Below are positions 1 through 11,504 of a DNA stretch of 64,000 nucleotides, piece by piece. Within the stretch, counting starts at the first letter, position 1. Each line of letters starts with the position of its first letter. A program made the translations under genes and the position numbers. The notes beneath the pieces are model-generated. The model worked only from the letters and a program-made list of their open reading frames with translations. It ran no database searches and was not told the origin of the DNA. Source of the DNA: Dendrocalamus latiflorus (taxonomy: Eukaryota; Streptophyta; Magnoliopsida; Poales; Poaceae); NCBI GenBank assembly GCA_017311315.1, contig CM029654.1:24511879-24575878 (forward strand), read 5' to 3'.

Positions 1-1137
1 CCTATTTAAGGGGCTGGGATGGAGGCTTGTAAGCTAACCATCCGACCTTTCTCTCTTGTGTTCTCATGTGTTAGAGTTTGAGAGTTGGGTTCTTGTGGTG
101 TACTCTCTGTCCTCCAACATGGAGTGACTGTAAAACTTTCCTCCTCAAGTAGCAATAGAATCAATATTTGATCATATCTATATCTATCTCTTATTTTGAT
201 TAATTTGCCCTTGATTTGTTTTTTTTCTTCTTCTATCATCTTTTCTTGATTTTGCTGTGCCAAGGACATATAAGAGACGGAGATAATCTCTGGGAATTTA
301 TCTCCACCCATCTAGACACTTTGATAGCAGGTTTATCAAGAAAACCTAGTTTTGTTTGATTTGGCCTCAAAGTGTGATGTCTTGAATCGAGGGTTTTTGA
401 TGTGATTTCTTTCATATTCTTGCTTGCTGGGATATGTGGGAACATATCTAAAGCCATCTTGGTTATCACCTATCCACGAGAAAGTTGTATTCATCGTTTG
501 ATGTTTTTACCTAGTTTTCGTGCAACCTTCGTTCAAACTGAAAAACGTCACAACTTTGACAACAATTTCTTGATCGTTTGTTGGGATAGGTTTGTGACAT
601 CGTAGAGAAGGTGCATGCCAATTTTCATTTCATTGGATCTATGGATTAAAAGTTTTATGAATTTTTCATTTCAGAAATCGTGCTAAAATTTCTAGTCGGG
701 TGAAAGTGATGTAACACTGGTCTAAAATCACTGTAGCCCAACCAGTACTGTACCATGACCAGTTACTAGAGCATCAGTCTGTTAGCACTGTAGCATGACC
801 AGCTACTGTAGTGGTGGTCTACTATCCGATGGCATTGTGGCGCGACCTGTTACTGTAGCACTGATTTGCTGGCACTGTAGCACGACCAGCTACTGTAGAG
901 GTGGTCTGATGGTACTGCAGCATGACCAGGTGCTGTAGCACTAGTCTGCTGGTCGTAGTACTGGTCATTCCAAGTGAATCTGAGGCTGTTTTGATCTATT
1001 TTTCATGTGGTTTTTTTGTGAGTGTTCTATCCTAATTTTTATAGCTCTGTAGCTATTAGAGTAAAGGATTGGTGGAAACTTGGAAAAAATTTTAAGGCAC
1101 CATTTAATCCACATTTGTTGCCATCTTCGGTGCTACA
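1..1137 (+). mobile_element. LTR of a noncoding retrotransposon (family 1), copy 1, 5' end outside window
   Basis: Bases 1-680 match 1771-2440 and 46665-47340 at moderate identity. The stretch opens with a TATA-like tatttaag, followed by a leader-like region and an AATAGAATC/AATAAAATC block. It ends at CA (1136-1137), directly followed by an iMet-tRNA-type primer-binding site, which marks the right boundary of a 5' LTR. No protein-coding frame of interest is seen. The LTR start is not visible. Confidence 0.7.
700..960 (+). repeat. Degenerate minisatellite inside the family-1 LTR
   Basis: Variants of actgtagcatgaccagctac recur about every 40-50 bp in this stretch, mixed with 'ctggt' motifs. 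The third copy of the LTR carries an unrelated-looking but similarly placed repeat block at 47390-47870. Confidence 0.65.
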
Positions 1138-1139
1138 AG

Positions 1140-1151
1140 TAGTATCAGAGC
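1140..1151 (+). other. Primer-binding site (initiator tRNA-Met type)
   Basis: TAGTATCAGAGC matches the plant iMet-tRNA complement TGGTATCAGAGC at 11 of 12 positions. It lies two bases after the LTR terminal CA, as expected for an LTR-retrotransposon. The substitution suggests an old copy. Confidence 0.75.
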
Positions 1152-1188
1152 GCTCTTTACATAGATCATAGTCAGTCATAGGAGTCAT

Positions 1189-2505
1189 GTGTAGGGATGC
1201 TTAGAATCAACCATGGTCAACAGCGAGGATCGGGGCTACGCTCATAGAGGAGCCGAGACCCAGAATGATCATAGAGTCTATGTGAGTTGGTGAGCTCAAG
1301 CATGGCATGAGAAAGGCGAGAAATATTAAAGGTAAGTTCAAATGGTGAGATGACACTATTAGCTTGGTTGGTCTAAGTGAGGCGTGGTCCAGTGAAACTG
1401 GAGTGGGAGAGACTTGCCGATGTGTGGCAAGCCAGTGGTGTATCTACATGGGGCAGGCATGGCGATTGCTTACAATGGAAGGAGAAGACCAGGTCTTTAA
1501 GGGGTATTTTGATAGTTTGACCAAAATATCAGAAACAACTTTAGATGAAAACCGTGATGCTTGGATGGTGGTTGGGACAGTGGTTTAGGTCATGAAGAAG
1601 CTGGTTTAATTAAGGTGGATTAAAGCAATTGTCTTAGTAGATTCGGACTTATGCGCTTTGAAAAACATGCATAAGTGGATTGTGTGAGTTAAAACCCGTA
1701 TGTATGGGGTTATTGGGTTTTCTCATTGTGCTAAGTGGATAGTATCCACTAAGGGTTAGGTGGCTGGTTAGCCCACCTATTTAAGGGGTTGGGATGGAGG
1801 CTTGCAAGCTAACCATCCAACATTCCTCTCTTGTGTTCTCATGTGTTAGGGTTAGTGTTTGAGAGTTGAGTGCTTATGGTGTACTCTATGTCCTCCAAGG
1901 TGGAGTGGCTATAAAACTTTTCTCCTCAAGTAGTAATAAAATCAATCTTTGGTCATTCCATGTCTATCTCTTGTCTTGATTAACCTGCTCTTGATTTAGT
2001 TGGTTTTTCTTCTCCTCTCGTCTTTTCTTGATCTTACTATGCCAAGGACATGTAAGAGATGGAGATAATCTCTGAGAATTTATCTCGACCTATCTAGGCA
2101 CTTTGATAGCAGGTTTATCAAGAAGACCTGGTTTTGTTTGATTTGGCTTTAAAGTGTGATTTCTTGATTCAAGGGTTTTTGATATGATTTCTTTTATGTT
2201 TTTGCTTGCTGGGACATATGTGAGAACATATCTAAAGCTATCTTAGCCATCACCTACCCATGAGCATATTGTATTTATCGTTTGATGTTTTTGCCCGGTT
2301 TTGGTGCAACCTTCTTTCAAACTGGAAATGCTCACAATTTTGACAACGATTTTCTTGATCGTTTGCTAGGATATGTTCGTGAAAACCTAGAGAAGGTGTC
2401 TGCCAATTTTTATGTCATTTGGATCTATGCATGAAAAGTTTCATGTATGAAAATGTCCATAGCACTAGTCTAAAATCACTGTAGCTCGACCTATACTATA
2501 GCACG
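1189..2505 (+). mobile_element. Second copy of the family-1 retrotransposon unit, 3' truncated
   Basis: Homology with 46095-47340 starts at TGTGTAGGGA in both copies and runs through the TATA-like region at 1771 and the leader. The last recognisable part (2455-2505) matches 710-760. The unit stops abruptly where gypsy internal sequence begins. The first 580 bases could be U3 of the LTR or noncoding internal region; the start shared by both copies favours an LTR start. No coding frame is recognisable. Confidence 0.6.
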
Positions 2506-2567
2506 TCCCTTCTTTTTCCTAGTTTGTCCAATTCTCGGGGACGAGATTGTTTGTAAGGGGGTAGGCT
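2506..2567 (+). mobile_element. 3' internal end of a Ty3/gypsy element with polypurine tract
   Basis: The text 'tctcggggacgag' followed by taagggggtagg (2554-2565) is the usual end of grass gypsy internal regions. It runs directly into an LTR start at 2568. The rest of the internal region is missing, so this is a fragment. Confidence 0.75.
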
Positions 2568-4445
2568 TGTAACATTCCAAAATTTAGTTTTCTTTAAAAT
2601 TTTATTTTCAAATTAATTATTTTAAAGATTAGGATTTTATTTGGTTTTTAGTGGATCCTTAATATCAAAATCAAATTCCTATCAGTATCTCTAATCCCAA
2701 ATCCAGAATCTCGATAATCTTAATATCTACATTTAGATATCAGCTCAGAGTCCAATTCTCAATTCAGATTCAAATCTTAGTTATAATTTCAAATCAATTT
2801 CTAATTTTTGGGCCAAGCCCATTCTTTCCATTTCCCTGAGCCTAGTCCAAATTCAGCCCAGTCTAGCATATCTCTAATTCCTCTCTGTTTACCCTTCTCT
2901 GCACTATTTCTTTGTTGTTTGCTCTGCTCTTCCCCTCCCCTGCTGCATCGCTGAGCATTGAAGAACCCAGTCAAAAAGGTCACTACGACTCCAGCTGTTG
3001 AGTCCGTGTCCGCTCTATCTCGCCGATTCCCCTATACGGTGATGTTCTTGCAAAACTTCCTGCACCGCATTATGTTTATGAGAATCTTTAGTTTTCTTCT
3101 CAAGATTAATTAATTAATTCCAAAAAGAAAATTCCTTTATATTTCCATTTGGCCCCACAAGTCAGCCACTTGCGCTCAAACAGCCATCCGTCTCCTATTT
3201 TTTCACCCGAAACTGCCACCTTAATTCTAGCCATGACTTTGGCAGTCAATCCCAGTCGCTTTATTCCAATTTATTCTACAGTTTCCTATTTTTCTGGTGA
3301 ATACTACGCTATTAATTTCGGCCATAACTTCAGCGATCAATTCTAGCTATTCTGTAGCTTTCCATCACCTAAAAATTGAGCCATAGATGCCTCACACCGT
3401 TCCCCACAACGTATTCTCTCTGTTTTTCCTGAAACCCTCCGGACCTCCCTCAACTGGCCCTTCTTCACCAACTTTGGTGAAGCATTCAGTGAGCTCTCCC
3501 ACCCTCTCCTGTACTCTGTTGGTCCTCAAATTTTTTTTGGAGAATCCCCACGCCGTTCTCTACAATGTCTTTTAGCAGTTTTGGCCAACATCCACTGGAG
3601 CACCGCATGCTGCGCTCTGCCTTGGCAGCTGGGAAGAAGCTTGTGTTCCTGTTGTTCTGCATCATTTTCATGGAAATCAACCATCTCACAACATGTTCCC
3701 AGTCACTCCTTCCTTTGCTGCTGCTCAATCGATGTCAAGCCATATCCATGTTGAAGAACAGAAGCATACTCCTCAACTTCGGCCGCACCTCCTTCGTCAT
3801 CAAATTTATTGCCTCCGATGAGCTTTATCCCATTCCATCACCATTGCTAGATTTGTCTCATCGCGTTCTACACGGTGCTCTCCTTTCTTTCCTCGAAAAC
3901 CCACCACAAATTTGTTGTCATCATCACCTAGGCATGGCCATCTAGGATGCTTCATGTTTACATCTATTCGGTGAGATTCTTTTCAATCCTTCTGTGTCAA
4001 AATGTGTTTCACTTTCTCATATAGCTATTCTCCAAGAAGATTTGGCTTTCCTTCACCGAGCATTGAGAACCTGAGTTTTTCCTCTTTCCCCACCATCGCC
4101 ATTTAATCGTTGAGTGTGTCATCTTCGGTGAGCCCCCAGCTTGGCCGAACACTTTCCTAGCTTCACCGTATCGTGTTTTAGCCTATGCTTATGTTGTTTG
4201 CCTGTGTTCCACACTCAGGTGTCGTTTCCATTGTCAACCCATGTCATCGTTCTTTTGCATCGCCACCGCCGCTCCGGCCATCCCCTCCTCGGGACCCAGG
4301 GAATCCGATTTGCCAGTTGCTGCACCACCTTGGCCCTCCCTTTGCAGGCGAGTTGCCATGGCAGAGCCGCCACCCCTACTGGCCATGCATCGCTCTGTTT
4401 GTTCCTTTCTCCCTCTATTTCATGCTTCAACTAATATTCCTTGAC
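2568..4445 (+). mobile_element. Ty3/gypsy LTR, 3' part degraded or missing
   Basis: It starts TGTAACATTCCAAAATTTAG immediately after the polypurine tract. The opening matches the solo LTR at 33853 and the complement of the LTR ends at 26206 and 30137. The middle part is C/T-rich, as in the U3 region of the other gypsy LTRs here. I do not find the GAGTAC hairpin or the CCGACA-type end seen in the other LTRs, so the 3' part is probably lost; the right limit is approximate. Confidence 0.6.
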
Positions 4446-4454
4446 TCTTAAGAC

Positions 4455-4525
4455 ACAAGAGTGGTCACGGCCTGGTGGTAACTGCTTGGGCTTGTAGAGC
4501 ATAGGTCTTTGGTTCAATCCTATTA
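4455..4525 (+). mobile_element. tRNA-derived SINE-like head (A and B boxes)
   Basis: An A-box-like segment (ggcctggtggtaa, about 4469-4481) and a B-box-like segment (ggttcaatcct, 4511-4521) are spaced as in tRNA promoters. No cloverleaf acceptor stem is evident, so this is a SINE-like fragment and not a tRNA gene. Confidence 0.45.
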
Positions 4526-4559
4526 ACCGCAACTCACTTGAGCAGTATGCTCTTATGCA

Positions 4560-5155
4560 TTGATATACGTGCTTGCAAGGAGGACATTGTGTTTGAGGGG
4601 GATAAAAGGAATCGCACCCCACTTGAGCAGTGTGCCTGCGTGCTGTAGTTACATGATCGAGAGAAAATTGGGAGGTTTAAACTTCCATTATGCAAAGAAG
4701 AGGTTGTACTATTACAGATTTACTTTTGCTTTATTATCTAACAGTAAATAAAACACAGGTCGAAAAATGGTTTCATCATAAGTGTGCACAAGGGTTAGAA
4801 TATGAGAAGAAGCTTCTGGAGGAACAGGAACGCAACAGAAGAAGGTTATCACCAATACCATTGATATGTCATACTTATGAATACGCTATCAAATTTATAT
4901 TTATATCGCTATCGTGTAACTTGAAGTGAAACTATCAAGCTCGATAAGAGTAGCTTGAAGAGACTAGAACAGAAATAAAAGGATCAAAAGGATGTCAAGG
5001 ACCACACAGTTCAGAGTGTGCCAGAAATTCCTGGTGATTCTCCTGGACATGATATTCCTAAGTCTCCTCCATGTTGCCAACATGATGGCCCAGACCTATC
5101 TGTAGAAGATGCTGACAAAATAGACAATATGTCTAACATATTTTTGAAGTTTCTA
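4560..5155 (+). pseudogene. Exon fragments of an unrecognised gene (copy A)
   Basis: Two stretches look like exons because both copies keep the same frames. One contains CAQGLEYEKKLLEEQE (about 4776-4823). The other, at about 4994-5155, contains SVPEIPGDSPGHD and SVEDADKIDNM. The equivalent exons in copy B are at 13389-14031. I do not recognise the family. The frames are broken between exons and there is no start codon context, so I treat it as a gene remnant. It might be a host gene fragment or part of a transposon-encoded gene; nothing here decides. Confidence 0.4.
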
Positions 5156-7122
5156 AGGGGGCAAGCTCATTCCTTCTTTTTCGTTTGCAGTTTTAATTGG
5201 AGTTTGTGTTTTGACTGGCTTATGCAGGTTCACAGAGGGTCCTTAAATATGCATGTCCATTTTCCCATATTGAGCAGCACGATAAAAAAACTTGTTGTAG
5301 ACGTTCGAACCAACTATGAAAGGTTCATTCAAAATCCACATCCATTTTCACCTTAATGCTATGTTGTCTTTCATACCTACTTCACTGCTGCCTCACTCAC
5401 ATTTAGCAGCCTCAGTTATTTTGAAGTTTGTATACCCTTGTCCAATGATAGAAAACTCAGAATCAGACCAAAGCCAGATCAGCGGCCGGATTATTGGCTA
5501 GTTACTAGAAAAACCAGAAAAAGAGGTCAAAATTCAAAGATTAAAATTTCAATTGGGATTGTTTTAAAATCGGTAATCGGAATGGTTACCACCCAAAAAC
5601 CAGAAAAAGATCCAAAATTTTGAATTTGAGTTTCGAGTACAATAATTTACAGGTGATCTATTTTTTTATTTCCTATGAAGTTTCCATACTACTTACTCTG
5701 TCTTTGACTGAACTCGCCTAAGGGGTTTAGTAGAAGACTCAACTGATTGAAGGGTCAATTTGGGACAAACAATAGACTACTACACATATACCCTTAACAT
5801 AAACTCCTTTTCTAGTCTATGAACAAGCACTCTGTCGATCACCTATTGCTAGTGCCTAACCTTATTTTTGCATTTTCTAGGGTTCATAACAAAATGTTAC
5901 AAGCTGTTGTTCATAATATAATTGAACAAAAATATGGGGAAAATGAAAAAAAATGCTGGAGGAGATCAAATTGATTATTTATAATGTGCCTCGACCAGAT
6001 AGGTATGCTTTGTAATATCTGAAATAAAAGGGATAATCTTTTTGTTTTCCTGAAGTAACAAAAAAATTGTAACTAAAGTTTATTTACAAGCAGCAATATA
6101 TCCTTCGAGGAATTTGTAAGTAACAATAAGTTGATTAAGGCTTTCAAACTTCGTCCCAAGATGTTAATTAAGGCTCTCAAACTTCGTTCCGAGTTAATAT
6201 TCTGACTTATACTAGAAGGAAGCTTGCTAGGGGCTACATGAACTTCATTACTATGAATCACAAAGCAAACCGCTCCCGGGGTGGAGATTGGGGTGTCCAA
6301 AGCTGGCCCTGGGCCAAGGCAACAAGTGTGTCTACCTAGGGCCCAACGCCAACAAGGGCTCCGCCATGTGTGCATGTATATCCAGGCACCATGATTGCAC
6401 TTGCACACATCTAAAAGCAATTAAGGTAGGAATTTGTAACCTCTTATAGTGGATGTGAAGTCTCCTTTCAACCCTGTTTTAATAATATAGCGGATTAGTC
6501 CAATTAATTTTGAGATACCCCCACTCCCATATCAGAGAGTTGATTCAGAGGTAAGCCCCTCTAACAAATTCAGACACTTTCTACATGTTTTATTAATTGT
6601 CACTTGAGGATATTTGCGGTGTTTGTTGAACTAACATCATTCTTGGTGAAAATATCTGTTTCCTCTAAAGCAAAGAGAAATATCTAAAGCAAAGAGAAAT
6701 ATCTATGGATATTTCTCTACTTTCCAGTACGCATCCTATAAATGGAGTGGAGGAAGTAGGAAAATACATAGTGAGGAATAAATATAAAAACTTTGCCCAT
6801 TTATTTGTTGTGTTTTGCAACATTATAATTTTTGACATACAGAAGTATGCAATGTTAGAGTAGATTACTACATATCAAAATATTGTAATACTGTAATAGT
6901 ATTCTATGGATGTAAGAGTGTTATCTTCATACTTTAAAACATAAAAAGCATTAAATACAAAAAAGTTGCAAACAAACATAGCATTAGTTTGTTTGGAATT
7001 GAAATATGTATATGTTTAAATAGTCAAAAATATATTTTATAAGTAAAAGTTATTTTACTATATATAAATGAGGATTCTAATTTGCCCCTGGGCCTACCAA
7101 CTGGCCGCTGCGTATCTCTAAC

Positions 7123-7455
7123 ATGGAAGTTAGAGGTGATTCACTTGTCATATCAAAAGAGGCCTCGAAACCTTTGCCTGCAAATGGAATGGCAGAAGAT
7201 TTCAAAAGGTATATTGAGATTTTACTGCCTAACTATCACAATGAAGAAATCAAAGAATATCCTTTGTATTTTAATGAATTTCAAGGTGACATAGTGAAGG
7301 TACTCGACCTAGTGTCAAAGCCTGACAAACTAGAGATGTTCCAAAAATATATGGCTATCCATTCGGCATTTATGCCCCCAGTAAGTAGATCTGTACACTT
7401 CTATCAACTACTCAAGGTGTCTGATTCCTTGCGAATGGAGACAGAATTAGTGTAT
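7123..7455 (+). pseudogene. Fragment of an unrecognised gene, first tandem copy
   Basis: A frame starting MEVRGDSLVISKEASKPL runs about 110 codons through EDFKRYIEILLPNYHNEEI and ends abruptly after RMETELVY at the junction with the tandem repeat. The same protein segment is encoded at 7679-8165 and, with damage, at 16417-16900. Conservation of three copies in frame shows it was once coding. I cannot name the family. Upstream sequence (6950-7122) is duplicated too, so the duplication unit is about 540 bp. Confidence 0.5.
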
Positions 7456-7678
7456 TTTATCTATGGATGTAAGAGTGTTATCTTCATACTTTAAAACATA
7501 AAAAGCATTAAATACAAAAAATTGCAAACAAACATAACGTTAATTTGTTTGGAATTGAAAGATGTATAAGTTTAAATAGTCGAAAATATATTTTACAAGT
7601 AAAAGTTATTTTAGTATATATAAATGAGTGTTCTAATTCGCCCCTGGGCTTACCAACCGACCTTGTTGTATCTCTAAC

Positions 7679-8165
7679 ATGGAAGTTAGAGGTGATTCAT
7701 TTGTCATATCAAAAGAGGCCTCAAAACCTTTGTCTGCAGATGGAATAGCAGAAGATTTCAAAAGATATATTGAGCTTTTACTGCCAAACTATCACAATGA
7801 AGAAATCGAAGAATATCCATTGTATTTTAATGAATTTCAAGCTGACATAGCGAAGGTACTAGACCTAGTGTCCGAGCCTGACAAACTAGAGATGTTCCAA
7901 AAATATGTGGCTATCCATTTAACATTTATGCCCCCAGTAAGCAGATCTGTACACTTCTATCAACTGTTCAAGGTGTTTGATTCCTTGTGAATGGAGACAA
8001 AACTAGTGTATGAGCCCTTGGATACGCCATCAAGATTTCATGATGACTGGACATTTCTTTTTCGTTGGACACCTCTCTTTAAAAAAGTGTATTTATACAA
8101 GTCTAGGGGTAGTTCTCATAACTATTACACGCGATCATATTGGTGTTTACTGAACTATGATTGGC
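7679..8165 (+). pseudogene. Fragment of an unrecognised gene, second tandem copy
   Basis: The frame restarts with MEVRGDSFVISKEASKPL and is open to a TGA at 7988-7990 (KVFDSL, then stop). After that stop the same frame continues METKLVYEPLDTPSRFHDDW and FLFRWTPLFKK to SYWCLLNYD. In copy B the corresponding codon region is also damaged. The reading ends at the deletion junction with MULE-derived sequence near 8165. The family is unrecognised; there is no obvious signal peptide or membrane segment. Confidence 0.5.
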
Positions 8166-8420
8166 ACTTAAAAATAAGCATCCATAGAAAATTATAGTTC
8201 TTAAAAATTCAGTCAATATTTTTGTACAAAGTAAATTGTTTGTTTTGTGCAAAACATTAATACGTAACATTTATGATTAATTATGAATGAATACAATGTC
8301 ATTTGTACATCAAAAAATCATGCATACCGTTATAACTGGTATATTGATGTTTAAATCAATATGTCATGTAAATTACTGAAACCCATTAGGAATTACTTAG
8401 AGTAGGAGAGAGCTTGAGCT
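8166..8420 (+). mobile_element. MULE left-end internal fragment carried on copy A
   Basis: It is nearly identical to 18785-19037, which lies inside the composite MULE between its TATA box and the transposase. Its presence in copy A shows that the duplicated segment already contained the MULE. The right edge is cut by the gypsy fragment at about 8421. Confidence 0.7.
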
Positions 8421-8811
8421 AGGTGAGCCGTTGGCCGTCCCGATAGAGCACCTCCTATACCTAGGACTGGCTTGCCAGACATTGCTTGCATATTACATGG
8501 AATGGGCCAACAAGCCGACGGAATAATGGGCCAACAAGTTTCCTCCATCCTCCTATCTGGTTGATGAATTCCTGCGACATCTACAGAGTGGTATGAGGTA
8601 GGAGTTAGTTTAAAACAATGATTTTTGCGAAATTTTAGGCGAGAAGTAAGAACCCTTAAAAACAAGGAGAGAGAGTAGAGAAATTACTAGATATCAAGTT
8701 TAGTGGTTTTGTTTTTAGAAAATAAGTTTTGAATTTTTGGGTATGGCGGGTATGGCGACAAGGTTGACTTAGGGCTTCGTCCTATAGTCGATATGGCTCT
8801 GATACCACCTT
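8421..8811 (-). mobile_element. Ty3/gypsy 5' internal region with primer-binding site, truncated
   Basis: Read on the minus strand, the LTR ending at 8812 is followed after four bases by TGGTATCAGAGC (plus-strand 8796-8807), an exact iMet-tRNA primer-binding site. About 375 bp of leader follow before the element is cut at about 8421. No gag frame is recognisable. The rest of the element and its other LTR are missing. Confidence 0.8.
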
Positions 8812-11504
8812 TGTCGAGACCCGAATATGCAAATTCGGACTCTCCTGTGTATTCCGCACTAGTCCAGGATCACGCTAGTGCACACAGTGTAAACAAAGAT
8901 AAATATCATCCACATCACGATATACTTAAGATAAATCCAAATTATATTATTGATTATCAGAGTACGACCTTATGGCCAAGCTTACAATTAATAGCCTGAC
9001 GGGCTTAAAGAAACTAGCAGCGAAAAACCAAATAAACTCATGAGCCATTCGACATGCCCACAGGCAATCGACTGGGAAGCGAAGTCCTAGTCCGTGAAGT
9101 CCTCGAAGTATCCTCCCTCCAACAACTCCTGCTGATCTGGTCCTTCCTCCTCAACTGAGTAAGTATGGATGAAGCCGTGAGTACATAGAGTACTCAACAA
9201 ATCATTTGTAACAAAGAATGCAATATAGTATGCAAGGCTTACCAAAGGATGGCTAAAAGGTTAACTTTGCTCAAGGCAACAATTTAAAGTAAATACAATA
9301 ATTAGATTGGAAAGCAACTTTGACAAATGGTAATAAATTCATAATCAAAGGAATTAAGACCAACCACGAGTGAACTAACCATCCACTTCATGAATTCACC
9401 CGTGAACTACCCATTCACTTATCCCAACCAAGATTTCAGGAAAACTCTACCCCTCGTGTGAAATCACCGAGCATTGTCCATGACCGAGGACACGGCTATT
9501 CGAATAGTTTTACACTCTGCAGAGGTTGCACAACTGTGCCCACACGATGTGATCATCTTCACGTTAAACAAAATCACAACAAGGCCTTTACAATGATCCA
9601 TCTCAACCTGATCCCACTCGCTAAGGTTTCGCCGTCAAGTAGGCTACCCACCTAGTTGATAATTGCCCCCCTTGCGCCACAACAACATCAGTAGCGAAAC
9701 CAAAGTTGAGACTTCACAAATTATTATGCCAGGTCTATCCCATACTAGACATGTGGTTTGCGCGGTAAAGCTCAGATCAATGGCGCACAAAGTTAAGTCC
9801 TTAAATTTACCCAGGCGACACATGCACATCCCATGTGCAACTTGCACCCCCTTTACTGCACGATCAATCGCCCGAGTGAAACCAAGTTTGTTTAACCAAT
9901 ACTAATGACACTACCCATGTCATGGCCAACAAGTTTTATAACTGTGGCTAACCACCACGTTCAAGTATATCATTAAATCAAGATTAATTAACCACATGTG
10001 ATGATAGACTCCACGTACTACAAGCATGGCTAAGAGATTCTAAGCGTACCACCCCTGTGACAACTAGTACTGCATCACTAAATAATTTTCCATCCTATGG
10101 TGATAATGGAATCATGACATCCAAATTATCAAGGAGAAAGTAATCAATTAGGTCATTAACTACCAATACAAGGGTTTTATAACAAGGTAGCAATGCAGGA
10201 TAATTTAAAACAAAATAATACATAATAGATTTGAAAGCTGGGTTCAACATGATCAAAGGACACGACTTGCTTTGGCCTTGCTCAGTTGACGGCTCTTGAT
10301 CCTCGAATCCGGCTTCAGCTCCCTCGAACGCGCGATCTAACGAGAGAGAAACAAATCGAGACACAAAATAAAATTCAAATGAACTCCAAAAACTTCCAAA
10401 CCTGAACCAAAAGATGGAGCTCAATTTTAGATGAATTTAGGAAAAAGAATCAGGTCAATCGGAGTTCGGACGAGGAAATACGGGCTCTTGGAAAATCTAA
10501 TTTAGGGAAAAGGCTGAAATTCGGAAAATACACTGAGCTGTGGACTCGGTGCATGGTAGGGCTTGGTCTATGGTGAACCCGGCGCACGGCACGGTATGGC
10601 TGACTGGGCTTGCTGACGCGGCCGCTGACTAGGCCCTAGGGCTGACGTGGCGATGACGTGGCAAGCTGACTAGGCTTGGTCTACGGCACATGCGATAGAC
10701 CAGTGGGCCCGGTTTGTCAAAGGCACGGCGCACGGTGGACAGAGTCCACAGGAAGGCGAAGGGTCGCGGGTGTGCAGCTGGCGGTGCGCAGTGCGAGGCG
10801 GGGACGGGGACCGAGGCCAGCGTGGTTCCACCGAGGCGACATGGCGTCGAGGTTGCGAGGGGGCGGGCTCGGCTTTTATGCCTGGCCGTTGAGGAGTCTC
10901 GGGCGGCTGCGGCGGATGTGTCCTAGGTGGAGACGGCGAGGCGGCGGCGGTGAGAGTCCGGCTCGAAGAAGACGATGAACAGTGCCCGCATCGTCAGATG
11001 CTTGACACGTGTGCGATTGGGGGGGGGGGGATCGGACGGCTATAGAAGAAAGCACGGATGAATAGGGCTGGAGTCTTCCGATGGCTGACACGTGTCGCGC
11101 ATCGGGCGGCTCAAGGCGGGAGCGGACCGGGCTGGGTAGCCGGCTGCAGGGCGGCTTGGGCCGAAGGCGGCTGGACCGGCCGGCTTGGTGGGCTTCGGCC
11201 CACCTGGCTTTTTTTTTTGGAATTTTTGAGACTTTTCCTTTTTCCAGAATTTTGGCTAAATCAATTTGAGCTCTGGAAAATAGCAAATAAATCCCAAAAA
11301 AACCCAGAAAATTACAGAAAAGTCCTTGAGGCTCAAGGAACTCAAATAAAATATTTTTGGCAAATGTTAATGTTTGATTTAATCATATTAAATCTTTTTG
11401 ATTGATAAAAATTCCAATTAAGCTTTAATTAATTCCAGAAAAATACAAATGGTGGATTTTTATTTTAAAAACTTTTAAAAGGCTCAGAAAATCAGGATGT
11501 TACA
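8812..11504 (-). mobile_element. Long Ty3/gypsy 5' LTR (2.69 kb)
   Basis: Plus-strand ends are TGTCGAGACC and GGATGTTACA, so on the minus strand it runs TGTAACATCC to CTCGACA. It is immediately followed by the primer-binding site, fixing one boundary. It carries the palindrome pair CTATTCGAATAG (9496-9507) and CTCTGCAGAG (9515-9524). It also carries the hairpin GAGTAC/GTACTC (9179-9195), about 370 bp from the LTR 3' end. The GC-rich part (10540-11190) gives several overlapping arginine-rich frames that I do not regard as genes. LTRs this long with iMet priming occur in Tekay-type chromoviruses, but the lineage cannot be set without the pol gene. Confidence 0.85.

Larger units (their letters stand above)
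4547..8165 (+). repeat. Segmental duplication, copy A
   Basis: This stretch matches 13468-16900 in order and orientation, with indels. It lacks the 190-bp block at 14535-14722 and the microsatellite/MITE block at 15450-16080. Internally, 6950-7460 is repeated at 7490-8000. At 8165 it jumps directly to sequence equivalent to 18785, deleting about 1.9 kb relative to copy B, including the MULE terminal inverted repeat. Bases 5200-7080 hold no coding sequence I recognise beyond short exon-like pieces. Confidence 0.8.

Noticed and set aside
4455..4525. A true tRNA gene
   Set aside because: Promoter boxes are present but stems are poor; a SINE-like fragment fits better.
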